64,000 nt of DNA from Mycolicibacterium lutetiense (GTDB taxonomy: Bacteria > Actinomycetota > Actinomycetes > Mycobacteriales > Mycobacteriaceae). This document shows positions 9,509 to 17,855 of this stretch, in pieces. The position numbers and the translations under genes were made by a program. The notes below the pieces were generated by a model, which saw nothing but the letters and a program-made list of their open reading frames with translations, was not told the origin of the DNA and did no database searches. The stretch spans positions 4,216,001 through 4,280,000 of the forward strand of contig NZ_JAGIOP010000002.1 in assembly GCF_017876775.1 (NCBI RefSeq). The letters are read 5' to 3'. The first letter of the stretch is position 1. Each line of letters starts with the position of its first letter.

Positions 9509-9841
9509 CTAGGGGCTGGCGCTGAAAGTTGAGCGCGGAATGGGTCGCGGCCCCTCGGACTGATCTTCCTCGGCCAGGCCGATGCATTCCCCGGCATTGT
9601 GGCCGGTGCACGGGATGGCTCCGCCTCCGCCGGGCAGGTCTACCGCCGGCAGGTCCGGGTTGCCCGGGATAGCGCTGAACGGGGACGGTGAATTCGGCAC
9701 CAGGAACGGGGTGCAGGTGGTTGTGTAGACGTCCTCTTCCTCACCGGAGGTGCAGGTTGCCTGCGCGACCGGGGCGCCGAGCCACAGCAACAGCGCGCAG
9801 CCGACGCCGGAAAGTGCGGAGAGTGCCCACGCCGATCTCAC
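9509..9841 (-). CDS. Small secreted cysteine peptide, copy B (divergent)
   Basis: 110 residues, the shortest of three tandem paralogues. Signal peptide MRSAWALSALSGVGCALLL, cleavage near the QATC segment. The core is shared with its neighbours: TCTSGEEEDVYTTTC, AIPGNPDLPAVDLPGGGG, CTGHNAGECIGLAEE. It lacks the SPTVHGSIG tail of copies A and C and stops at FSASP. Its signal sequence is unrelated to theirs, so either the N-terminus was replaced or this is the oldest duplicate. Function unknown. Confidence 0.75.
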   Translation of the reverse strand: MRSAWALSALSGVGCALLLWLGAPVAQATCTSGEEEDVYTTTCTPFLVPNSPSPFSAIPGNPDLPAVDLPGGGGAIPCTGHNAGECIGLAEEDQSEGPRPIPRSTFSASP

Positions 9842-9897
9842 GTCAGCAGTCTAGGGCTGCTGACGGTTTACTGTGCGGTGTCTGCGGTCGCGCTGTG

Positions 9898-10287
9898 TCA
9901 GCCGATGGAGCCGTGCACGGTCGGACTGCTACCGATCGTCGACTGTGGAACCGGTTCGGGGCCCTGCGCCTGCTGCTCTTCGGCCAGGCCGATGCACTCG
10001 CCCGAGTTCGCGCCGGTGCAGGGGATGGCGCCGCCACCGCCGGGCTCGTTGACGGCGGGCAGGTTGGGATTGCCTGCGATGCTGCTGAAGCTGCCGGGGG
10101 AGTTCGGCACGATGTCGGGGACGCAGTTGTTCGTGAACGTGTCCTCGGTTTCCCCGTTGGGGCACGAGGCCAGTGACTGCGAGGGCGTCGACAGCATCGC
10201 CAGGGCGGGGGCCGCGACGATGGCTGCGGCGAAGCCTGCTGCGACGGCGAAGCGACGGATGTTGGACGGGGGGACAGCCATGGTCAT
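9898..10287 (-). CDS. Small secreted cysteine peptide, copy C
   Basis: 129 residues, closest to copy A over its whole length. Signal peptide MTMAVPPSNIRRFAVAAG plus a hydrophobic alanine-rich core. Mature region: SCPNGETEDTFTNNC, SFSSIAGNPNLPAVN, GGGGAIPCTGANSGECIGL, tail IGSSPTVHGSIG. The copies lie head-to-tail with gaps of about 55-100 bp, so expansion by tandem duplication is likely. The 259 bp upstream is shared with the divergent enoyl-CoA hydratase gene. Confidence 0.8.
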   Translation of the reverse strand: MTMAVPPSNIRRFAVAAGFAAAIVAAPALAMLSTPSQSLASCPNGETEDTFTNNCVPDIVPNSPGSFSSIAGNPNLPAVNEPGGGGAIPCTGANSGECIGLAEEQQAQGPEPVPQSTIGSSPTVHGSIG

Positions 10288-10546
10288 GCTTTCTCTTCAG
10301 GGCCTAACGGGGTTTGCTGATGCCCGGCCGAGTGGTCCGATCACGGTGGCCCGTGACGTCGTCTTTCTTCCTGCATTTTACGCCCTACAAGGCTAAATCG
10401 CTGCGAAGAAGATTTCGGTACGGATCGTCAGGCGATAGGCTGTGAGGCTGCTGAATAATAGCTGTGATCCCGGTGTGAGCTGGGTCGCGTGATACACGTA
10501 ATGTGCAGTCTGTAACTTACTTACCCTGACTAAGAGGTGGTCCGAT
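10288..10546. promoter_or_regulatory. Divergent intergenic region
   Basis: 259 bp between the minus-strand secreted peptide gene and the plus-strand enoyl-CoA hydratase gene, presumably holding both promoters. It is AT-richer than its flanks around 10370-10520. A repeat-like stretch GTAACTTACTTACCC at about 10512-10526 could be part of an operator, and AAGAGGTGG just before 10547 serves as ribosome binding site. No gene seen. Confidence 0.4.
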
Positions 10547-11455
10547 ATGGCCGGTCCCGATGACGAAGCCCGTCAGGTCGAATACGAGACACTCGATGAC
10601 GGCCGCATCGCGCGGATCTGGCTGAACCGTCCGAATGCGCAGAACGCCCAGTCGCGGACCCTGTTGGTGCAACTCGACGAGGCGTTCGGCCGTGCCGAGG
10701 CCGATGACGCGGTCCGGGTGGTGATCCTGGCTGCGAGGGGCAAGAACTTCTCGGCCGGCCATGACCTCGGTTCTGAAGAAGCGTTGGCCGAGCGTGCCCC
10801 GGGCCCTGGCCAGCACCCGACCTTCCGCTCCCACGGTGCCACCGCCGCCGGTGTCACCGAGCGGACCTATTTGCAGGAATGGCACTTCTACTTCGAGAAC
10901 ACCCGGCGTTGGCGAGATCTACGCAAGATCACCATTGCCCAGGTGCAGGGCAACGCGATCTCCGCGGCACTGATGCTGATCTGGGCCTGCGACCTGATCG
11001 TGGCCGCCGATGACGCGAAGTTCAGCGATGTCGTCGCGGTGCGGATGGGGATGCCAGGCGTCGAGTATTACGCCCACCCGTGGGAATTCGGCGCCCGTAA
11101 GGCCAAAGAACTTCTGCTGACCGGTGATTCGATCGATGCCGACGAGGCCTACCGGTTGGGCATGGTGTCCAAGATCTTCGCGCGCGACGAGCTCGAGGAC
11201 AAGACACTGGAGTTCGCCCGGCGGATCGCCGAGCGGCCGACGATGGCAGCCCTGCTGGTCAAGGATTCCGTCAACGCGGCCAGCGACGCGATGGGCTTCA
11301 CCGAGGCCCTGCGCCATGCGTTCCACATTCACGAGCTCGGGCACGCGCACTGGGCTGCGACCAACGAGAACCGCTGGCCGGTGGGTATGCCCCCAGATGT
11401 TCCCGACTGGCGGACGTTGGGGGCCCCGAAACCGTCCCAACGCGATACACCATAA
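10547..11455 (+). CDS. Enoyl-CoA hydratase/isomerase (crotonase) family protein
   Basis: 302-residue crotonase-fold protein, about 40 residues longer than classical hydratases owing to an insert after the CoA-binding loop. Oxyanion-hole segments GKNFSAGHDLG and VQGNAISAALML are clear. Where classical hydratases have a PEI glutamate, the sequence reads VVAVRMGMPGVEYY, so the standard catalytic glutamate pair is not obviously kept and hydratase activity should not be assumed. Stop and next gene are 2 nt apart, and the following SDR's ribosome site lies in this stop codon, indicating an operon. Confidence 0.85.
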   Translation: MAGPDDEARQVEYETLDDGRIARIWLNRPNAQNAQSRTLLVQLDEAFGRAEADDAVRVVILAARGKNFSAGHDLGSEEALAERAPGPGQHPTFRSHGATAAGVTERTYLQEWHFYFENTRRWRDLRKITIAQVQGNAISAALMLIWACDLIVAADDAKFSDVVAVRMGMPGVEYYAHPWEFGARKAKELLLTGDSIDADEAYRLGMVSKIFARDELEDKTLEFARRIAERPTMAALLVKDSVNAASDAMGFTEALRHAFHIHELGHAHWAATNENRWPVGMPPDVPDWRTLGAPKPSQRDTP

Positions 11456-11466
11456 GGATGAGTCAA

Positions 11467-12303
11467 ATGGAACTGTCGTTGAAAGATCGCACCTACCTGG
11501 TCACCGGTGGCGGCAGCGGCATCGGTAAGGGCGCTGCGGCCGCCATCGTCGCCTCCGGCGGCAACGCCCTGCTGATCGGCCGCAACGCCGACAAGCTCAG
11601 TGCCGCAGCCGACGAACTGAACGGCGAGGGGCCCGGAACGGCGCGCTACGAGCCCGCCGACGTCACCAACGAGGACGAGGTACGCCACGCGGTCGACGTG
11701 GCCACCGAGTGGAACGGACAGCTGCACGGTGTGGTGCACAGTGCCGGTGGGTCGCTGACCATCGGTCCGATCACGCAGATCGACTCCGAACTGTGGCGGC
11801 AGACCGTCGACCTGAACGTCAACGGCACCATGTACCTGATCAAGCACGCGGGTCGCGAGATGGTCCGTGGTGGTGGCGGCTCGTTCGTCGGCATCTCATC
11901 GATCGCCTCGACCAACACCCACCGCTGGTTCGGAGCGTACGGCGTGAGCAAGGCGGCGTTCGACCATCTGCTCAAGCTGGCCGCCGACGAGCTCGGGCCG
12001 TCCTCGGTGCGGTTCAACAGCATCCGGCCCGGATTGACCCGGACCGAGATGGTCGGCCCGGTCTTCGAACTCCCGGCCGCCCGCGACGACTACGAAGCCT
12101 GCACACCGATGCCGCGGTTCGGTGAGGTCGAGGACATCGCCAACCTGGCGGTATTCCTGCTCAGCGACGCGGCGGGCTGGATCACCGGTCAGTCCATCGG
12201 TGTCGACGGTGGGCACAGCCTGCGCCGTGGCCCCGATATTTCCGGGATGCTGGAACCGCTCTACGGCGCCGACGGCCTGCGCGGCGTCGTCAACTCCGAG
12301 TAA
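11467..12303 (+). CDS. SDR-family oxidoreductase
   Basis: Classical short-chain dehydrogenase: cofactor loop TGGGSGIGKG, NAG-like HSAGG, catalytic Ser in GISSIAS and YGVSK, C-terminal SIGVDGGHSL. I prefer the ATG at 11467 over the one at 11458 because AAGGA (11454-11458) is 8 nt from it. Paired with the crotonase upstream, it fits an acyl-CoA-linked degradative step. It ends just before the first copy of the inverted hairpin repeat. Confidence 0.88.
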   Translation: MELSLKDRTYLVTGGGSGIGKGAAAAIVASGGNALLIGRNADKLSAAADELNGEGPGTARYEPADVTNEDEVRHAVDVATEWNGQLHGVVHSAGGSLTIGPITQIDSELWRQTVDLNVNGTMYLIKHAGREMVRGGGGSFVGISSIASTNTHRWFGAYGVSKAAFDHLLKLAADELGPSSVRFNSIRPGLTRTEMVGPVFELPAARDDYEACTPMPRFGEVEDIANLAVFLLSDAAGWITGQSIGVDGGHSLRRGPDISGMLEPLYGADGLRGVVNSE

Positions 12304-12320
12304 GTGTCGAAGGCTCTGTG

Positions 12321-12372
12321 CTGAAGATTGCGGTCACCACCTGACCGCAATCTTCAGCGTGGGTAGTTATCC
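12321..12372. repeat. Inverted hairpin repeat, left copy
   Basis: A perfect 16-bp stem CTGAAGATTGCGGTCA with loop CCACC (12321-12357), followed by CGTGGGTAGTTATCC. The whole 52-bp unit recurs in inverted orientation at 13366-13417, including the non-palindromic AGTTATCC part. It lies 17 nt past the SDR stop and 3 nt past the stop of the AbiEi/DUF559-like gene, so it could also serve as a bidirectional terminator. It has no U-tract. Confidence 0.85.
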
Positions 12373-12375
12373 GAT

Positions 12376-13311
12376 TCAGGCCGCGAGGTCGAGGCGGCTG
12401 AACTCGCATCCTTGCCCGCAGAGGTGGCCACTCACGGCGATCCCGTGCCGCTGCATCACCTGAGCAAGTTTCGCCGCGGTTCGGCATGGTCGGTCGAACA
12501 CCTGTCGGTAGGAGAGCCGGATGGTCGAGCGGCCATCGACCGCGGCATCGAGATCCCGCTCCAAATCCATGTTCCGTGCAGTCGCCGAGTCATGAAACAA
12601 GCGGCCGTCGAGTTCGACCACGAGCCGTCGACCGTATTCGGTATCGCGGTAGCACACGCCTACCGACAAGGCCGAACGTTCCTGTCGAGTGGCCCGGGGC
12701 AGCCCATGCGCTCGCTCGACGCGATTGAGGTACCCGTGCTCTAGGACCGAGCAGGTGCCCTCGCCAATGTCGACCAAGATCGCTCGCATCCAACGGCGAC
12801 GGCGCACTCGTTGGCGAGCATCGAGGACTTGCAGCAGACGTCGCGCTGTGGTGCGCCGGGACTGGCAGGCGTTGGCCAGCACCGCAATCGCATCGAACTC
12901 CGAGGTGGCCCGGCAGGCAACATCAAGTACAGCCTCCTCGTAGCGCAGCCGTGGCGGCCCGAGGTTCCACAGCACCCGCTCCTGCAGGCGGGCAAGGTGG
13001 TGGATGCGCACTCCGTCCGGCTCGACCAGTACACCCCGGTCGCGGGCGACGGCCAGATGGATCACCGCTCCCTCATCCGCCAACGCCGATTCCAGGCACA
13101 ATGCCGCCGGAGCCGCATAGAGCACTGCGGCCCATGCCCGCTGCAGCCAGGTCAACGGCCCGGTGTGATTGACATATACGCCGTCGTGGACTCGCGCCCA
13201 CTCATTGCGTCTGAAGAATCGCCGGATGTCGTGGTGCTGCAGCCCCGCATCGAGGGCCTGCCGACGCGAAATGACCCCCGACTGTTGGCGAAGCATTTCG
13301 TCGACGTCCAC
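12376..13311 (-). CDS. AbiEi-like winged-helix plus DUF559/Vsr-like nuclease domain protein
   Basis: 311 residues from the GTG at 13311. N-terminal helix-turn-helix of the AbiEi antitoxin type (SGVISRRQALDAGLQHHDIR, then RVHDGVYV), middle region typical of actinobacterial members (AWAAVLYAAPAALCLESAL), and a C-terminal PD-(D/E)XK-like domain: RRLVVELDGRLFHD, then DLERD. The family is usually annotated as a type IV antitoxin, but no AbiEii-like toxin gene is adjacent; the domain mix points to a stand-alone DNA-acting protein. An upstream in-frame start at 13410 would run into the hairpin repeat and is less likely. A relative lies at 52687-53586. Confidence 0.75.
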   Translation of the reverse strand: MDVDEMLRQQSGVISRRQALDAGLQHHDIRRFFRRNEWARVHDGVYVNHTGPLTWLQRAWAAVLYAAPAALCLESALADEGAVIHLAVARDRGVLVEPDGVRIHHLARLQERVLWNLGPPRLRYEEAVLDVACRATSEFDAIAVLANACQSRRTTARRLLQVLDARQRVRRRRWMRAILVDIGEGTCSVLEHGYLNRVERAHGLPRATRQERSALSVGVCYRDTEYGRRLVVELDGRLFHDSATARNMDLERDLDAAVDGRSTIRLSYRQVFDRPCRTAAKLAQVMQRHGIAVSGHLCGQGCEFSRLDLAA

Positions 13312-13365
13312 GCATCGATGCTCGCCGACCAGCCTCTCCGCGGCCAGACCCGTTCCACGACCTGT

Positions 13366-13420
13366 GGATAACTCCCTACGCTGAAGATTGCGGCCACCAC
13401 CTGACCGCAATCTTCAGCGT
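13366..13420. repeat. Inverted hairpin repeat, right copy
   Basis: Reads GGATAACTCCCTACG and then a stem-loop of 16 bp with one mismatch and loop CCACC (13381-13417), extendable outward to 19 bp (ACG..CGT). It is the inverted counterpart of 12321-12372. It sits 54 nt upstream of the AbiEi-like start and 9 nt beyond the stop of the CoxS-like gene, so it may double as that operon's terminator. Confidence 0.85.
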
Positions 13421-13428
13421 TGACGGTT

Positions 13429-13896
13429 CTAGGCTTCGCAGACCCGGTGCACCGCATTGACGATGCCCTGGTAGCCGGTGCACCGGCAGAAGTTGCCCGA
13501 AAGTCCCTCGCGGATCTCGTCGTCGGTGGGGTTCGGGTTGTCGCGCAGCAACGCGGTGATCGAGGTGACGAATCCCGGGGTGCAGAAGCCGCACTGCAGG
13601 CCGTGGCATTCCTTGAGCGCGGCCTGCACCGGAGACAGTTGACCGTCCGGATCGGCAATGCCCTCGACTGTGGTCACTTCCTGGCCGTCCACCTGAACCG
13701 CGAATACCAGGCACGACCGGACCGCCTGACCGTCCAGCAGGACCGTGCAGGCACCGCAGGCACCGTGCTCGCAGCCGAGGTGGGTACCGGTGAGGCCGCA
13801 GTTGTCCCGCAGGAAATCGGCGAGCGTCACCCGAGGTTCGACCACATCCTGGTAACCACGACCGTTGACCGAAAGCTCAACCGGCAGTTCATGCAT
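13429..13896 (-). CDS. [2Fe-2S] subunit of a molybdenum hydroxylase (CoxS-like)
   Basis: 155 residues. Small subunit of xanthine-oxidase-family enzymes, carrying two [2Fe-2S] clusters that pass electrons from the Mo centre to FAD. Plant-type cluster: GCEHGACGACTVLLDG plus a fourth Cys in RSCLVF; second cluster: QCGFCTPG and CRCTGYQ. The ATG at 13896 (MHELPVELSVNGR) overlaps the stop of the FAD subunit gene by 8 bp. Last gene of the minus-strand L-G-M-S operon. Confidence 0.93.
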   Translation of the reverse strand: MHELPVELSVNGRGYQDVVEPRVTLADFLRDNCGLTGTHLGCEHGACGACTVLLDGQAVRSCLVFAVQVDGQEVTTVEGIADPDGQLSPVQAALKECHGLQCGFCTPGFVTSITALLRDNPNPTDDEIREGLSGNFCRCTGYQGIVNAVHRVCEA

Positions 13897-14776
13897 TGAG
13901 GGCCTCCTCGGTGACGTGCGTGATTGCCTGGGTCCAGGCCCGGGACACCATGGCGGCGCCGACTCGGGCCCGGTAGGAAGCCGAACCTTGCAGGTCGGTT
14001 GGAATGTCGGTGAGTTCGGACATGGCCAGCCGGCCGATCTCCTCGGCGGTGATGCCGCCGATCGGGGTGCCGAGCACCACCGATTCGGCCGGGGCGGCCC
14101 GCAGCGGTGTGGACCCGAGCCCGAGCAGGCCGATGCCGCAGCGGGTGATCCGGTCATCTTCGTCGAGCTCGAATCCGACGACGGCGCCGGCGATCGCGAA
14201 ATCACCGTGGCGCCGAGCGAATTCGGCGATCCCGAAGCCGCTGCGTCCCGCTGCCACCGGGAAGCGCACGGAGGTCAGGATCTCGTCGGGTGCCAGCGAG
14301 GTTTCCCACAGGCCGGTGAAGAACTCCGTGGCCGGGATCTGGCGGGTGCCGCGCGACGAGGTGGCCTCGATCGTGGCGTCGAGCGCCAGCGCAACCGCCG
14401 CGTACTCGGCGGCCGGATCGGCATGCGCGATCGCACCGCCCAGCGTGCCGCGGCTGCGGATCTGAAAGTGGCCGATGTGCGGGGTGGCCAGGGTCAGCAG
14501 TGGGACCGAATCGGCGATCTCATCGTCGAGGCCAACCATGGCGTGCGGGGTGGCCGCGCCGATACGAACCTCGTTGCCCTGCAGGGTGATGTCGTTGAGT
14601 TCGGGCAGCCGTGAGATGTCGATCAGGTTCTCGAAGTGCGTCAGGCGCATGGCCAGCATCGGCACCAGGCTCTGACCGCCGGCCAGGATCTTGGCGTCCT
14701 CGCCGAACTCGCCGAGCATGGCCACCGCCTCGGTGACCGTGGCGGGCCGGTGATAGGCGAACGGCGCGGGCTTCAT
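13889..14776 (-). CDS. FAD-binding subunit of a molybdenum hydroxylase (CoxM-like)
   Basis: 295 residues, the usual length. FAD-binding motifs ILAGGQSLVPML near residue 35 and GTLGGAIAHADPAAE near residue 110 match the medium subunit of the xanthine oxidase/CO dehydrogenase family. The start overlaps the preceding SRPBCC gene by 4 bp and the stop overlaps the CoxS-like start by 8 bp, so the genes are translationally coupled. Takes electrons from the Fe-S subunit. Confidence 0.93.
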   Translation of the reverse strand: MKPAPFAYHRPATVTEAVAMLGEFGEDAKILAGGQSLVPMLAMRLTHFENLIDISRLPELNDITLQGNEVRIGAATPHAMVGLDDEIADSVPLLTLATPHIGHFQIRSRGTLGGAIAHADPAAEYAAVALALDATIEATSSRGTRQIPATEFFTGLWETSLAPDEILTSVRFPVAAGRSGFGIAEFARRHGDFAIAGAVVGFELDEDDRITRCGIGLLGLGSTPLRAAPAESVVLGTPIGGITAEEIGRLAMSELTDIPTDLQGSASYRARVGAAMVSRAWTQAITHVTEEALNA

Positions 14777-15483
14777 GACACCAACCGGAGCAGCGCGGCG
14801 TGCAGGTCCTCGGTGGTCAGCCCGTTGCTCTTACGCTTGCTGCGCCCGCCCCGGCCGAGGAGGAATCCGAGCACGCCTGCGGCGGCGACGGCTCCGATGG
14901 CCGGCGCAAAGCGTTTGGCCATCGGCACGGCCATCACCTTGGCCAGGGCCAGCGCATTGATCGGAGCGGCCTCTTGGGCCTGGGGTGCCGACCCGGACGT
15001 TGCTCCGGCGGAGCCGGTTTCGGTGGCAGTCCCCGAGGATGTACCGAGCAACTCGGCCTCCAGGCTCTTGGCGAACTGGTCGATCAGACTGCCGGAGACG
15101 TCGGCCAGCACGCCGCGGCCGAACTGCGCGGCCTTGCCCGAGATGGCCAGGTCGGTGGTGACCACCACCAGCGTGGCATCACCCTCGTCTTTCAGCTGGG
15201 CGGTCACGATGGCCGAGGCCGTGCCGTTGCCGCGGGTCTCCTTGCCGTTGGCCTTGAGCACCACCCGCTGCGCTGTGGCGTCCTTTTCCTGAAACGTCGC
15301 ATCGCCCTTGTAGGACACCGTGATCGGGCCGACCTTCACCTTGACCGCGCCGGTGAAATCGTCGCCGTCCACGCTCAGCAAGGTGGCGCCGGGCAGGCAG
15401 GGCGCGACGCGCTCGACGTCGGTGAGCACCTCCCACGTTTTCGCCGCAGGTACCGCGACCCGGAATTCGTTGTTGAGCTCCAC
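14773..15483 (-). CDS. CoxG-like SRPBCC protein with C-terminal membrane segment
   Basis: 236 residues. The first about 150 are a CoxG/SRPBCC domain (MELNNEFRVAVPAAKTWEVL, PCLPGATLLSVDGD). After a low-complexity linker, a hydrophobic stretch FAPAIGAVAAAGVLGFLLG is followed by a basic tail (RGGRSKRKS), so it probably anchors to the membrane. CoxG was proposed to tether CO dehydrogenase to the membrane, and newer work assigns such proteins a quinone-delivery role. The gene lies between the large and FAD subunit genes. Confidence 0.88.
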   Translation of the reverse strand: MELNNEFRVAVPAAKTWEVLTDVERVAPCLPGATLLSVDGDDFTGAVKVKVGPITVSYKGDATFQEKDATAQRVVLKANGKETRGNGTASAIVTAQLKDEGDATLVVVTTDLAISGKAAQFGRGVLADVSGSLIDQFAKSLEAELLGTSSGTATETGSAGATSGSAPQAQEAAPINALALAKVMAVPMAKRFAPAIGAVAAAGVLGFLLGRGGRSKRKSNGLTTEDLHAALLRLVS

Positions 15484-15485
15484 GA

Positions 15486-17855
15486 TTAGTGGTCCCTTCC
15501 TTGTGGTTCCTGCGAGCCGTGTTCCTGCGCCTGCTCGATGGCTTCGACGATGGCTGCCGGGGTGGCGGGCAACGTGGTCAGGGTTACCCCGAGCGGGGCC
15601 AGGGCGTCGTTGACGGCGTTGATCACCGCGGGCGTCGAGCCGATGGCGCCGCCCTCGCCGGCACCCTTGTAGCCGCCGACGCCGGGTCCCGGGATCTCGA
15701 CGTGGCCGTACTCGATCGTCGGGACCTCGGTGGCGGTGGGGAGCAGGTAGTCGACAAATGTTGAGGACAAAGGGTTTCCGGCGTCGTCGTAGGACAGCTT
15801 CTCCAGCAGTGCCCCGCCGATACCTTGGACGGTGCCGCCGGCGATCTGGCCCTCCACCACGTTGGGGTTGATCATCGGGCCGACATCCTCGCTGACGATG
15901 TAGCGATTGAGGGTGACGTGCCCGGTGACGACATCGACCTCGCAGGTGCAGGCGTGGGTCGCGTTCGCCCAGTGGATCGGTGCGGTCGGCGGCGCGGTGT
16001 AGCGCGCGGTGGCCTCGAGGTTCGCCGACATGCCCGGCGGCAGCATCTGCGGCTCGTAGTGGGCGCGGAAGGCTAGATCGGCGAAGCTGACGCTCTTTTC
16101 GGGATCGTTGCGGGCAACCGCCTTCGACCCGACGAGCTCGATCTCGGACTCCTCGACCTCCAGCCGTGCGGCCGCCATCGCGACCAGTTGGTTGCGCAGG
16201 ATGGTGCCGGCCTCGTTGACCGCGCCCGCGGTCATCGGGGCGCTGCGGCTGCCCTGGGTGCCCGCGCCGTAGGGGGTTACCGCGGTATCGCCCTGGATGG
16301 TGGCGACATCGTGGATATCGGCGCCCAGCGCGTCGGCGGTGAGCTGGATGACGGTGGTTTCCAAGCTGTTTCCGGTAGACCCGCCGTTGACGTAGACGTT
16401 GATCTTTCCGGTCGGCTCCATCCGGATCGTGCAGCCCTCGCTGGCCAGGTGGCCGGTGGCCGCGCCGGTCGGCTCGATGTAGGCCGAGAAACCCAGCCCG
16501 AGGTAGCGGCCCTGGGCCAGCGCCTCGGCCTGCTCCTTGCGGAAGCCCTCGTGGTCGAGGATCTTCACCGCCTGTTCGAACGTCTCGATCGGGGCGACGT
16601 GGTCATAGGGCATGCCGTTGGGGTTGAAGTACGGCATCTCGTCGCGGCGGAGCAGGTTCTTGCGCCGCAGGTCCACCGGGTCCATGCCCATCTTGCGCGC
16701 GGCGATGTCGAGAAGTATTTCGCGGGTAAGGGTTTCGTACTGCCACGGCCCGCGGTAGGCGTGCAGGCCCGCGGTGTTGGAGAACACCGTCTTGTAGCTG
16801 AAGCTGGCCTTGGGCACCCGGTACGGACCGGGGAAGAACATGCCGATCGCTGCGGTGGTCAACACGGGATACGGGGTCGGATATGAGCCGACGTCCTGGA
16901 CGAAGTCGATGTCGGCGGCCAGGATGGTGCCGTCGTCGTCGAAAGCCATGCGCACGTCGCCGTCGACGTGGCGGGACTGACCGGCCGACATCAGGTTCTC
17001 GCGGCGGTCCTCGATCCACTTCAGTGCGGTCGGTACTCTGCGCGCGGCCAGCATGATGCACATGTCCTCGCGCATCGGGACGACCTTCTGCCCGAATCCG
17101 CCGCCGGTGTCGCGCATGATGACCCGCACGTGCTGGGCCGGGATGCCGAGCAGGCGAGCCGCGAAAGCCCGCAGTTCGTGTGGGGTCTGGGTGGATGCCC
17201 AGATGGTCAGTTCCCCTGAGGTGGCAGACCATTCGGTGACCATGCCGCGACACTCGATCGGCACCGGCACGTGCATCTGTTGATAGATGTGCTCTTTCAC
17301 CATGTGCGCCGCGGAACCGAATACCTCTTCGTCGGGCGGCATGCCTGCCAAGCCGCCGGCATTGTTGTCCGGGAAGGCTTCGTGGACGGACACCTCGGAG
17401 GTCAGGGCCTCGCGGAAGTCGGCGATCGCGGGCAGCGGTTCGTAGTCGACGTCGACCAGATCCACGGCGTCCTCGGCGACGTAGCGGCTCTCGGCGATGA
17501 CCAGGGCCACCGGATCGCCGACGAACTTCACCTCGCCTTCGGCCAGCGGTGGCCGTGGAGTGTCCGGGATGTCCTTGCCCGCAACGGCGTGCCAGGCCTC
17601 TTTGACCTCGGGGTTGAGATCGGCGGCGGTCAGCACGGCATGCACGCCGGGCAGCGCCAGGGCCGCGGCGGCGTCGACGGCGGTGAACCTCGCATGCGCG
17701 TATGGGCTGCGGACGAAGCAGGCATGCAGCATGCCGGGCCGCGTGATGTCGTCGACGAACGTGCCGCGTCCGGTGAGCAGGCGGGTGTCCTCGACCCGCT
17801 CGACCCGTCGGCCGGAATAGCGGGTCGCGACGGTCTCCGGTACGGCTGACGCCAT
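15486..17855 (-). CDS. Molybdopterin-binding large subunit of a xanthine-oxidase-family hydroxylase
   Basis: 789 residues, family length. Mo-cofactor segments GGGFGQKVVPM, TQGSRSAP and the C-terminal GEGGAIGSTPAV, whose glutamate is the catalytic residue of the family. The loop that in true aerobic CO dehydrogenase reads AYxCSFR is AYRGPWQ here, with no cysteine, so this is a form II-like or other hydroxylase (substrate perhaps an aldehyde, heterocycle or CoA-linked compound) rather than a CO dehydrogenase. First gene of the operon; 207 bp upstream separate it from the divergent D,D-dipeptidase-like gene. Confidence 0.92.
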   Translation of the reverse strand: MASAVPETVATRYSGRRVERVEDTRLLTGRGTFVDDITRPGMLHACFVRSPYAHARFTAVDAAAALALPGVHAVLTAADLNPEVKEAWHAVAGKDIPDTPRPPLAEGEVKFVGDPVALVIAESRYVAEDAVDLVDVDYEPLPAIADFREALTSEVSVHEAFPDNNAGGLAGMPPDEEVFGSAAHMVKEHIYQQMHVPVPIECRGMVTEWSATSGELTIWASTQTPHELRAFAARLLGIPAQHVRVIMRDTGGGFGQKVVPMREDMCIMLAARRVPTALKWIEDRRENLMSAGQSRHVDGDVRMAFDDDGTILAADIDFVQDVGSYPTPYPVLTTAAIGMFFPGPYRVPKASFSYKTVFSNTAGLHAYRGPWQYETLTREILLDIAARKMGMDPVDLRRKNLLRRDEMPYFNPNGMPYDHVAPIETFEQAVKILDHEGFRKEQAEALAQGRYLGLGFSAYIEPTGAATGHLASEGCTIRMEPTGKINVYVNGGSTGNSLETTVIQLTADALGADIHDVATIQGDTAVTPYGAGTQGSRSAPMTAGAVNEAGTILRNQLVAMAAARLEVEESEIELVGSKAVARNDPEKSVSFADLAFRAHYEPQMLPPGMSANLEATARYTAPPTAPIHWANATHACTCEVDVVTGHVTLNRYIVSEDVGPMINPNVVEGQIAGGTVQGIGGALLEKLSYDDAGNPLSSTFVDYLLPTATEVPTIEYGHVEIPGPGVGGYKGAGEGGAIGSTPAVINAVNDALAPLGVTLTTLPATPAAIVEAIEQAQEHGSQEPQGRDH

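Larger units (their letters stand above)
12321..13417. mobile_element. Candidate 1.1-kb single-gene element with hairpin terminal inverted repeats
   Basis: The two 52-bp repeats face each other and enclose exactly one complete gene, the AbiEi/DUF559-like protein. Outside the loop they differ at only three positions. I see no clear target-site duplication at the outer edges, and no transposase other than the enclosed nuclease-like protein, so mobility is an inference. The alternative is a gene flanked by two copies of a common mycobacterial terminator-like repeat. Confidence 0.35.

Noticed and set aside
11646..12023. Other overlapping frames within the crotonase-SDR pair
   Set aside because: All are shadows of the two recognised genes.
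12321..13417. CRISPR array or type IV toxin-antitoxin pair
   Set aside because: Only two repeats, inverted and 1 kb apart, so not a CRISPR; and no AbiEii-type toxin gene next to either AbiEi-like gene.
13429..17855. Aerobic CO dehydrogenase operon
   Set aside because: The large subunit lacks the AYxCSFR loop with the Cys that holds copper, so CO oxidation should not be assigned.
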